Source: CAZCJU01 sp964562175
Lineage (GTDB): Bacteria > Bacillota > Clostridia > Oscillospirales > CAG-272
Direction of reading: 5' to 3'
Assembly: GCA_964562175.1 (NCBI GenBank)
Contig: CAZLRV010000027.1
Coordinates: forward strand, 1 to 20,659
DNA length: 20,659 nucleotides
This document shows positions 13,437-20,659 of this stretch, one piece after another (the first letter of the stretch is position 1; each line of letters begins with the position of its first letter). The position numbers and the translations under genes are program-made. Under the pieces are notes generated by a model. That model worked only from the letters and a program-made list of their open reading frames with translations. It ran no database searches and was not told the DNA's origin.

Positions 13437-14784
13437 TTCAAATTATAATTCGGGCGAGGTCAGAATACCGAAGAGGATACTTTCTTCGATAATCGCATCC
13501 GTTTCGGCGGGGGTAGTGCCGAGAATGGGAGCGCCCTATATCGCAATAGGACGCGAGGACGAGGTGCAATCGCTTCTGAATGACCTTGAGAATATCGCCG
13601 AGGGCGGTGCCTGTATGCGTTTTATTATAGGCAAATACGGCTCCGGCAAGAGCTTTTTGATGCAGCTTATCAGAGGCTACGCACTTGACCGAGGCTTTGT
13701 TACCGCAGATGCGGACCTTTCGCCCGAACGCCGTTTTTGCGGCTCAAAGGGCATGGGACGGGCGACATATCGTGAAATGATGAAGAACCTTGCAACGAAA
13801 AGCTCGCCCGACGGCTCGGCATTGTCCGGCGTTATGACAAAATATTTTTCTCTTTTACGTTCGCAGGTCGCCTCGGACGGTATATCGCCCGACGATAAAG
13901 CCTTTGATAAGGAGGTCGAAAAAAGACTGTTTTCGTTGACCTCGACACTTCAGGGACAAATAGGCGGCTTTGATTTTTCGTATATTTTGATGAAGCTGTA
14001 CCGTGCTGAGCTTGAGGGGGACGAGATGGTACGCGGCGAATGTATGCGATGGCTGAGAGCGGAATATACCACAAAGACGGAGGCGAGAAAATCAATAGGC
14101 GTCGGCAATATAATAGACGACGATAATTGGTACGATTATATAAAGCTCTTTGCGGTATTTTTCAGACGTATAGGCTATTCGGGATTTGTCGTATTTATCG
14201 ACGAATGCGTAAATCTTTATAAGATATCCAACAGAATAAGCCGTGAAAACAATTACGAAAAAATACTTTCAATGTTCAACGATACACTGCAATGCAAGGC
14301 GGAGGGACTTGAGCTGATACTCGGCGGCACGCCGCAGTTTTTGGAGGACCCTCGCAGAGGACTTTACAGCTATGAGGCATTGAGAAGCAGACTTTTCGAC
14401 GGCTATTTCGACAGCGGTAAATACAAAAATCTCATAGGCCCGCTTATACGCTTGCGCAGACTCTCCGACAGTGAGCTTTACGCATTGATATTGCGTATTA
14501 CGAGATTGCACGCTCAGTATTACAATGCACCCTCACGCATAACGCAGGAGGAAATGAAGCTGTTTTTGCAAAAATGCTTATCACGTGCCGGTGCCGATTC
14601 GCTTATAACGCCGAGAGAAATGATAAGAGATTATATATCACTGCTCAATGTCCTTATGCAAAACCCGCAGGTAAGCACCTCCGAGCTGATACAGGGCGGC
14701 GAGTACACGCAGAACGGAAGCGTTGCCGAGGGAACGGCAAATGCGAGCGAAACGGATATATCCCTTGAGGATATAGACATATAA
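13414..14784 (+). CDS. DUF2791-family P-loop ATPase (BrxD-like)
   Basis: A 456-residue AAA-type ATPase of the DUF2791/BREX ATP-binding family. In BREX type 2 the relative, BrxD, is encoded beside helicase BrxHI. Marks: R21-I-L-S-S-I, G33-V-V-P-R-M-G, Y42-I-A-I-G-R-E-D-E, Walker A G73-K-Y-G-S-G-K79-S, D99-A-D-L-S-P-E-R-R, Walker B V259-V-F-I-D-E264 with C-V-N-L-Y-K, sensor-like L303-G-G-T-P-Q-F and E311-D-P-R-R-G-L-Y-S-Y-E-A-L-R-S-R-L. All catalytic elements are intact. The start overlaps the end of the TerB gene by 23 bp, with GGAG at 13400-13403, so the two are translationally coupled. An Asn/Ser-rich tail (residues 2-13) precedes the conserved part. Role: probably loads or regulates the helicase encoded next. 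BREX function itself is not implied. Confidence 0.92.
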   Translation: MNLNSNSNSNYNSGEVRIPKRILSSIIASVSAGVVPRMGAPYIAIGREDEVQSLLNDLENIAEGGACMRFIIGKYGSGKSFLMQLIRGYALDRGFVTADADLSPERRFCGSKGMGRATYREMMKNLATKSSPDGSALSGVMTKYFSLLRSQVASDGISPDDKAFDKEVEKRLFSLTSTLQGQIGGFDFSYILMKLYRAELEGDEMVRGECMRWLRAEYTTKTEARKSIGVGNIIDDDNWYDYIKLFAVFFRRIGYSGFVVFIDECVNLYKISNRISRENNYEKILSMFNDTLQCKAEGLELILGGTPQFLEDPRRGLYSYEALRSRLFDGYFDSGKYKNLIGPLIRLRRLSDSELYALILRITRLHAQYYNAPSRITQEEMKLFLQKCLSRAGADSLITPREMIRDYISLLNVLMQNPQVSTSELIQGGEYTQNGSVAEGTANASETDISLEDIDI

Positions 14785-14805
14785 AATGATGGAGAGGTGA
14801 GTCAA

Positions 14806-17091
14806 GTGGCGGGTGTTTTCGATTGCTTTGCACCGTTTATACAGGACTATATATACCGCAATAATTGGCAATCTTTGCGTGCGGTGCAGACCGAGGCGGC
14901 AGAGGTGCTGTTTAATAGTGAGGATAATCTGCTCTTGACCTCACAGACCGCATCGGGAAAGACCGAGGCGGCGTTTTTTCCGATAATTTCAATGCTCTCG
15001 CAGGACGAGGTAAAAAGCGTCGGCACGCTTTATATCTCACCGCTGAAGAGCCTTATAAACGACCAATTTTACAGGCTTAACGAACTGCTTGACGAAAGCG
15101 GCATCCCCGTATTTCATTGGCACGGTGACGTTGCCGCATCACATAAAAACAAGCTCTTAAAGGACCCACAGGGCATACTGCAGATAACGCCCGAATCGCT
15201 TGAAAGTATGCTGATGAACAGAAGCAACGACATCGTGCGACTTTTTTGCGATCTGAGATTTATAGTTATCGACGAGATACATATTTTGACAGGCTCGGAC
15301 AGAGGCGGACAAATAATCTGCTTAATAGATCGGCTGTGTGGGTTAATAGGGCGTGACGTCAGACGTATCGGACTTTCGGCAACGGTAGGAGACCTCGAGC
15401 AAGCGGCAAAGTGGCTTAACGGCTCATCAAAACGCCGCTGTGCCACCCCCGTGGTAAACGAGGGCAAGACGAAATGGAAGCTTGCACTTGAGCATTTTTA
15501 TATTCAAAATGAAAGCTTTGAGCAGGGTAAAGATAAGGCACTCGGCGACAAAAACATCCAAGACTCAAAGGATATAACATACGGCAAGCCGATATTGCCG
15601 TCGCAGAAAAAAGCAGCCTGCGATGCCGGCTATGAATATGTTTATGAGTGCATAAAAAACAAAAAAGGACTTGTTTTCTCAAATTCAAGAGAGGAAACGG
15701 AATATGTGACCGCAACCCTCAGACAAATCGCCAAAAACAGAGCGGAACGCGATATTTTTCTCATACATCACGGCAACCTCTCCGCCCCGATAAGAGAAGA
15801 AGCGGAGAAAAAAATGAAAGACGACGAGGAACAGGTCGTTACGTGCGCAACGGTGACACTTGAACTCGGCATTGATATAGGACGGCTTGAAAGAGTGGTG
15901 CAGATAGATGCCCCAAATTCCGTATCCGCATTTTTGCAAAGACTCGGAAGAAGCGGCAGACGCGGTGAGGCACCGCAAATGTTTATGGTGTTCAGAGAAG
16001 AAGACCCACTGCCCACAACACCCATGCCTCAGCTTATTCCCTGGTCACTCATACGCGGAATAGCCATAATACAGCTGTATATAGAGGAACGGTTTATAGA
16101 GCCGCCGATGAAAAAGAAGCTGCCGTTTTCGCTTATGTTTCATCAAACTCTTTCCGTGCTTGCATCAAGCGGCGAGCTTAGCGCAAGGCAGCTTGCCGAG
16201 CGTGTTATGTCATTGCCTCCGTTTGAGTCGGTGACACGTGAGGATTATAAGGAGCTTCTGTACTCCATGATAAAAAACGATATTCTCGAGATGACCGAGG
16301 ATAAAACGCTCATTATAGGACTCGGAGGGGAAAAGCTGATAAACAGCTTCAAATTTTATGCCGTATTCAAGGACGAGGACGATTATTCCGTAAGATGTGA
16401 CTCGGATGAGATAGGAACGATAACCACACCGCCGCCCGTCGGCGACCGCTTTGCGCTTGCCGGACGTGTTTGGGAGGTAGTCGAGCTTGACATATCACGC
16501 CGACTTGTCTATGTGAGAAGCGTTGAGGGAAAAATGGAAGTATCATGGCCGGGCGACTACGGCGAGATACACACAAAAATATTGGAAAGAATGCGTCGGG
16601 TGCTGTCGGAGGATACGGTATATCCGTATCTTAAACCGAATGCGTTGAAAAGACTCGACACGGCACGCCACATAGTAAACAACGGCGGCGTACCGTCAAG
16701 ATGCATAATATCGCTCGGCGGTATGACATATTGCTTTTTTCCTTGGCTCGGTACACGTTCATTCAGAACACTGCGAAAGCTGTTGAAGCTCAATGCATCA
16801 AGACTTAAAATATCGAATATAGAATATGAGGGCTGTTGCTTTATCACCTTCAAATACGAGGGGGACGGCGTGGGCGAGTTTATAGAAACGCTTCACGATA
16901 TCACCTCCGAGCATATAGACACGCTTTCGCTCGTTTCAAAAAGCGAAATACCGGTATTTGAAAAATTCGATACGTATATTCCGCACGAGCTGCTGCGCCA
17001 TGCCTATGCCGCCGACAGACTCAGAACAGATGAGCTTGTGCAAAGGGTAGAGGAGATATACGACGATTATTTGAGAGGAGTATATGATTGA
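14806..17091 (+). CDS. DEAD/DEAH-box SF2 helicase (Lhr/BrxHI-like)
   Basis: A 761-residue superfamily 2 helicase. GTG 14806 is preferred because GGAGAGGTGA (14791-14800) lies at the right distance; GTG 14797 is itself part of that site. Motifs: Q-motif-like V27-Q-T-E-A, Walker A T48-A-S-G-K-T, S-P-L-K-S-L (Ia), T-P-E-S-L (Ic), D156-E-I-H (II), L190-S-A-T-V (III), S-N-S-R-E-E (IV-side), T351-L-E-L-G-I-D-I-G (V) and Q378-R-L-G-R-S-G-R-R-G (VI). After the two RecA domains comes a long C-terminal part (about 390-761) with a likely winged helix, as in Lhr-type and BrxHI helicases. It probably unwinds or remodels DNA with the ATPase upstream. The stop TGA shares its A with the ATG of the following addA-like gene. 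Confidence 0.93.
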   Translation: MAGVFDCFAPFIQDYIYRNNWQSLRAVQTEAAEVLFNSEDNLLLTSQTASGKTEAAFFPIISMLSQDEVKSVGTLYISPLKSLINDQFYRLNELLDESGIPVFHWHGDVAASHKNKLLKDPQGILQITPESLESMLMNRSNDIVRLFCDLRFIVIDEIHILTGSDRGGQIICLIDRLCGLIGRDVRRIGLSATVGDLEQAAKWLNGSSKRRCATPVVNEGKTKWKLALEHFYIQNESFEQGKDKALGDKNIQDSKDITYGKPILPSQKKAACDAGYEYVYECIKNKKGLVFSNSREETEYVTATLRQIAKNRAERDIFLIHHGNLSAPIREEAEKKMKDDEEQVVTCATVTLELGIDIGRLERVVQIDAPNSVSAFLQRLGRSGRRGEAPQMFMVFREEDPLPTTPMPQLIPWSLIRGIAIIQLYIEERFIEPPMKKKLPFSLMFHQTLSVLASSGELSARQLAERVMSLPPFESVTREDYKELLYSMIKNDILEMTEDKTLIIGLGGEKLINSFKFYAVFKDEDDYSVRCDSDEIGTITTPPPVGDRFALAGRVWEVVELDISRRLVYVRSVEGKMEVSWPGDYGEIHTKILERMRRVLSEDTVYPYLKPNALKRLDTARHIVNNGGVPSRCIISLGGMTYCFFPWLGTRSFRTLRKLLKLNASRLKISNIEYEGCCFITFKYEGDGVGEFIETLHDITSEHIDTLSLVSKSEIPVFEKFDTYIPHELLRHAYAADRLRTDELVQRVEEIYDDYLRGVYD

Positions 17092-20000
17092 TGGAAAAAA
17101 GATGGACACAGAACCAATCGCTTGCAATAACCTATCACGGCTCCGATACACTTGTTGCTGCCGCCGCAGGCTCGGGAAAGACGGCGGTCTTGACCGAGAG
17201 AGTTATCCGTATGCTGACAAAAGAGGAAGATGCGCTTGACATAAGCAGGCTTCTCATAGTCACCTTTACAAAGGCGGCGGCAGAGGAGCTTGTGACGAGA
17301 ATAAAGGACAGACTTGAAAAAATGCTCAAGGAAGAGCCGAGCGAGCATTTACGCAGACAGCTTGAACAGCTTCCGAATGCCAAAATAAGCACGATACACA
17401 GCTTTTGCTATTCGCTTATCAAGGATAATTTCAGCACCCTCGGCTTACCCGCAGGCGTGCGTATAGCAGACGACATCGAAAACGAGTTGCTTATGAACGA
17501 GCAAATGGAACAGCTGCTCGACGATTGCTATGACGGAGCTGTCAAGATACCGAGCTTTGATATTATGTGCGATAACTTTCTACGCTCAAAAACAGATGAA
17601 AACCTATGTAATACTTTTATCGCAATATACAAGGAAACGATGAATTCCCCGAGAGGGCTCGCTCTGGTAAAGGAAAGTGCGGAGCGTTGCAGGCAGGTAG
17701 TCGACGGCGGCTTTGAGGGAAGCGTATATTTCGAAAAAATATGCAAAAAGCTCCGTTCGTTTTCGACATATTATTTGGGCGAATATAAACGCCTTATCGA
17801 CAAGTATTCGGATGAAGAGCAGTTTAATGAAAAGTATTACCCCGCATTGTTATCCGATATGGAGCTTATGCGCAATGTTCTTGTTACACTCGAAGCCGAA
17901 AATTACAAAAAATGTATCTCTTTAATAAAAGACGAGAAGGATGCAAAATTATCGTCGGCAAAAGGCGAATGCGATTTCAAGGAGGAAACGAAAAAGCTCA
18001 GAGGAGCATTCAAAAATTCAAAAAAAGAAATTGCCGCATTTTTCGGCTATGGTGACGAGGAGCTGAAACACGGAGCAGAAAAAAGTGCGGAAATATTTGA
18101 TGTGCTTTATGCATTCTTGACCGTTTACGACGAGCGGTTGAAGAAGAAAAAAAGAGAAAGGAAAATTCTCGATTTCAACGACCTGGAGCATCTTGCCTGC
18201 CGCCTTTTATGGGATGCGCAAAAGGGTGAGAGAACAGAGCTTGCACGTGAGGTAAGTGAGGGAATAGACGAGATACTTATCGACGAGTATCAGGACACAA
18301 ACGAGCTGCAGGACCTCATATTTTCATCTATAGCATATTCAAACCGCTTCATGGTCGGTGATATCAAGCAATCCGTTTACGGCTTTAGAGGAGCAGAGCC
18401 GGAAATATTCGCATCATACCGAAAAAGCTTTTCAAGCTCAAATAAGGGCAAGACCATATTCCTGTCAAATAATTTCAGATGTGCCGAGTGCGTTATAGAT
18501 TTTACCAACGAGGTGTTTTCATCTCTGTTTTCCGACAATGACAGCGTGCCGTATACTGCGGATGATGCACTTGTTTTCAGCAAGACGGAAAACGAGGCAA
18601 GCGGTGAATGCGGCGTTGAGATAGCATTGATCAACTCATCGGAAGACTATGTGGCAAGCGAGGCATATTGGGTTGCGGAAAAAATATCGTATCTGTTAAA
18701 GCACGGACGCGACGAGAACGGCAACAGATATAAGCCGAGCGATTTCGCAATTCTGATGCGAAGCACAAAAAGCGTATCAAAGCTTTATGAAAACGAGCTT
18801 AACGCAAGAGGGATCCCCGTAAATAACAGCTCGGAAACGGGCTTTTTCGATAATCCGGAGATCGAGCTTGTAATATGTATATTGAACGCCGTGGATAATC
18901 CGCTTAACGATATTTATCTTGCCGGAGCAATGAAAAGCCCGATATTCGGCTTTTCGCTCGATGAGCTTGTCGAAATTCGCACCTCATCCGAAAAAGGGTC
19001 GCTCTATGAAGCGGTGATGGAAAGAGCCGATGCGGACGACGAAAAATGCAAGGCGTTTATTGCCGCCCTGTCGGAGTACAGACGAAATGAGCGTGCAATG
19101 CCGGCACACAGATTTATCGATCTGATATATCGTAAGACCGGCTTGCGTGCCTTGCTGTACGCACCGAGCGAGATGTCGGGCGTAAGTGCCGAAGCGAAGG
19201 ATGCAAATTTGACATTGCTTTACGAAATGGCGAAAACCTACGAAAGAGGCTCCTTCAAGGGCGTATACAGCTTTATAAGGTATATAAATAACATTATTGA
19301 AAAGGGCAAGACTCTCGGCAGTGCAAAGACCGATGGCGGCGACGGCGGCGTGCGAATACTTACAATACATAAATCAAAAGGACTTGAATTTCCCGTTTGC
19401 TTTTTGTGCGAGTGCGGACGAAAGCTGAATGTGCCGAGACAGGGAAATTATAATTATTCCACCGATTATTTGTTTGGAATAAAGGTCAAGAGCGAGGACG
19501 GATTTTTGATAAACAAATATCCAATGTACTCGGTGATAAACGACGATAACAAGGACAAAGACTTTTACGAGAGCGGACGTGTATTATACGTCGCTTTTAC
19601 ACGCGCAAGACAACGACTGTTTATAACCGCACAGCTTGATGATGCCGAAAAGCTTCTCGGTGAATACTATACTCCGCACCCGAAAAGCGGCTACGGACTG
19701 AGAGGAATGCAAAGCTCTGTCTCACTGATACTTTCTTGTCTGAATTCCGAAAGAAAAGACAAGCCGTATAAGATATCGGTAATAAACAATGTGTTTGATG
19801 AACGCATCGGAGAGGGAATGACAACACATAATGATAAGACCGTGATAGACCCCGAGCCGTTTATCGGTCTGTTCAAAGAAAGATTCGATTTTGTATACCC
19901 CTTTGAGCATATAGCGAAAATGCCGAAAAAGGTAGCCGTATCACACCTTTATCCCGATTTTCTGGACGATGACGAAGCAAGCGCAAAGACGGACGATGTC

Positions 20001-20576
20001 GAAGTGCCGTTTATTTTCCCCATGTACGATACAAACGAAAACAAAAGTGCCGAACGAGGAGTGGCAACACACGTTTTCATGCAGTTTTGCAATATGAAAA
20101 AAGCGTGCGAAAGCGTGACGGAGGAATGTCACCGCCTGATAAATGAGGGCTATATGCCGCGTGAGTACGAAAAGCTCATATATGTATCGGAAATAGAACG
20201 CTTCTTCGAGAGCGACTTGTATCGCTACATTTCGGCAACACCGTATATGCTTCGCGAATACAGATTTAATGTCGGCTTACCCGCATCCGAGTTTTCTTTC
20301 GAAAACAAAGAAGCACTTTCCTCCGAACTGCTTTTTGTACAGGGCGTTATAGATTGCGCTTTCGAAAACGAAAACGGAGAGCTGACAATAGTTGACTACA
20401 AAACAGACAGGCTCAAAAACACCGAAGCGGATATCGCCGCATTCATCGCACGCCACAGTACTCAATTGCAGTACTATAAAGTGGCACTTGAAAGAATAAC
20501 GAAAAGGAAAGTAACCTCATTGCTCCTTTATTCTTTCTGCCTCGGCAAAGCCGTAAACGTCGATTTTGACCGATAA
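17091..20576 (+). CDS. addA: AddA-like UvrD/RecB helicase-nuclease
   Basis: A 1161-residue SF1A helicase with a C-terminal RecB-type nuclease, the architecture of AddA. AddAB resects double-strand DNA ends to a Chi-type site. The ATG at 17091 overlaps the previous stop by one base, with GAGAGGAG upstream. Motifs: W-T-Q-N-Q (Q-motif), A-A-G-S-G-K30-T, T-F-T-K-A-A-A-E-E-L (Ia), D398-E-Y-Q-D-T (II), G-D-I-K-Q-S-V-Y-G-F-R-G (III), T-I-H-K-S-K-G-L-E-F (V) and V-A-F-T-R-A-R (VI). The nuclease holds E-R-G-V-A-T-H-V-F-M-Q-F, G-V-I-D1088 and I-V-D1102-Y-K1104-T-D. Both activities look intact, and length is near the 1200 usual for AddA. Odd: addB, normally directly upstream, is absent; the TerB/DUF2791/helicase trio stands there instead. 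addB may lie elsewhere or this may be a paralogue serving the trio. Confidence 0.93.
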   Translation: MEKRWTQNQSLAITYHGSDTLVAAAAGSGKTAVLTERVIRMLTKEEDALDISRLLIVTFTKAAAEELVTRIKDRLEKMLKEEPSEHLRRQLEQLPNAKISTIHSFCYSLIKDNFSTLGLPAGVRIADDIENELLMNEQMEQLLDDCYDGAVKIPSFDIMCDNFLRSKTDENLCNTFIAIYKETMNSPRGLALVKESAERCRQVVDGGFEGSVYFEKICKKLRSFSTYYLGEYKRLIDKYSDEEQFNEKYYPALLSDMELMRNVLVTLEAENYKKCISLIKDEKDAKLSSAKGECDFKEETKKLRGAFKNSKKEIAAFFGYGDEELKHGAEKSAEIFDVLYAFLTVYDERLKKKKRERKILDFNDLEHLACRLLWDAQKGERTELAREVSEGIDEILIDEYQDTNELQDLIFSSIAYSNRFMVGDIKQSVYGFRGAEPEIFASYRKSFSSSNKGKTIFLSNNFRCAECVIDFTNEVFSSLFSDNDSVPYTADDALVFSKTENEASGECGVEIALINSSEDYVASEAYWVAEKISYLLKHGRDENGNRYKPSDFAILMRSTKSVSKLYENELNARGIPVNNSSETGFFDNPEIELVICILNAVDNPLNDIYLAGAMKSPIFGFSLDELVEIRTSSEKGSLYEAVMERADADDEKCKAFIAALSEYRRNERAMPAHRFIDLIYRKTGLRALLYAPSEMSGVSAEAKDANLTLLYEMAKTYERGSFKGVYSFIRYINNIIEKGKTLGSAKTDGGDGGVRILTIHKSKGLEFPVCFLCECGRKLNVPRQGNYNYSTDYLFGIKVKSEDGFLINKYPMYSVINDDNKDKDFYESGRVLYVAFTRARQRLFITAQLDDAEKLLGEYYTPHPKSGYGLRGMQSSVSLILSCLNSERKDKPYKISVINNVFDERIGEGMTTHNDKTVIDPEPFIGLFKERFDFVYPFEHIAKMPKKVAVSHLYPDFLDDDEASAKTDDVEVPFIFPMYDTNENKSAERGVATHVFMQFCNMKKACESVTEECHRLINEGYMPREYEKLIYVSEIERFFESDLYRYISATPYMLREYRFNVGLPASEFSFENKEALSSELLFVQGVIDCAFENENGELTIVDYKTDRLKNTEADIAAFIARHSTQLQYYKVALERITKRKVTSLLLYSFCLGKAVNVDFDR

Positions 20577-20659
20577 ATATCTTACCGCTTAAGCCGTAAT
20601 TTTGCCGAAACCGCACTTGTCGGGCAACAGGATCACAATGCAGGGCGAAAAAATATAAA

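Noticed and set aside
11745..20576. Complete BREX system
   Set aside because: Only BrxD- and BrxHI-like relatives are present. No PglX methylase, PglZ, BrxC/PglY or BrxA/B-type gene is in the window.
1..20659. tracrRNA or anti-repeat for the CRISPR array
   Set aside because: I looked for the reverse complement of the repeat and saw none in the window.
20577..20659. Terminator after the addA-like gene
   Set aside because: An imperfect TTGCC / GGGCAA pairing is present but no U-run follows within the window, so the operon end cannot be placed.

Overview
The window looks like chromosome from a low-to-mid GC, Gram-positive anaerobe of class Clostridia, most likely an Oscillospiraceae/Ruminococcaceae-type gut bacterium. 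The evidence is strong Shine-Dalgarno sites, consensus sigma-A promoters, a FakB-FakA-PlsY lipid cluster, a FeoA-FeoA-FeoB-FeoB-associated-protein iron cluster, a PdaA-type muramic-lactam deacetylase (typical of endospore formers), an AddA-type rather than RecB-type helicase-nuclease, and heavy ATA codon use. The species cannot be named from this sequence alone.

Layout, left to right. (1) 1-103 is the leader-distal end of a CRISPR array: one complete 36-nt repeat, one 30-nt spacer and a final repeat whose last bases have decayed. The repeat form suggests type II, and the cas genes lie outside the window. (2) 156-426 is a complete minus-strand tRNA unit (promoter, tRNA-Met, tRNA-Glu, terminator). 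(3) 564-1157 encodes a SRAP/YedK-HMCES abasic-site protein. (4) 1158-1674 is mostly decayed DNA holding the wreck of an ABC-transporter ATPase gene, divergent from an intact TetR regulator (1819-2388). (5) 2535-5715 is a fakB-fakA-plsY operon for using exogenous fatty acids, ended by a terminator. (6) 5876-9246 is a ferrous-iron uptake operon (feoA, feoA, feoB, small Cys-rich membrane protein) with three copies of the dyad TTAGC-N4-GCTAA. (7) 9311-9632 holds two very small, unrecognised ORFs. (8) A GNAT acetyltransferase (9694-10209) converges on a two-gene minus-strand polysaccharide-deacetylase operon (11628 to 10196). That operon's likely terminators lie inside the opposing plus-strand genes. 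(9) 11745-20576 is a tightly packed four-gene operon on the plus strand: a TerB_N/TerB_C protein, a DUF2791 (BrxD-like) P-loop ATPase, an Lhr/BrxHI-like SF2 helicase, and an AddA-like UvrD helicase-nuclease with no AddB partner in the window.

The most interesting system is this last operon. The first three genes resemble components associated with Ter-domain DNA-processing loci and with BREX (BrxD and BrxHI), but no BREX methylase, PglZ or BrxC/PglY gene is present. Overlapping starts and stops tie the genes into one translational unit, and the fourth gene supplies a second helicase motor and a nuclease. A DNA-processing or genome-defence complex is a reasonable inference, but nothing in the sequence proves it. 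Other points worth a look are an apparent ATA start codon for pdaA, an orphaned TetR regulator, and possible DtxR-like operators at feo.
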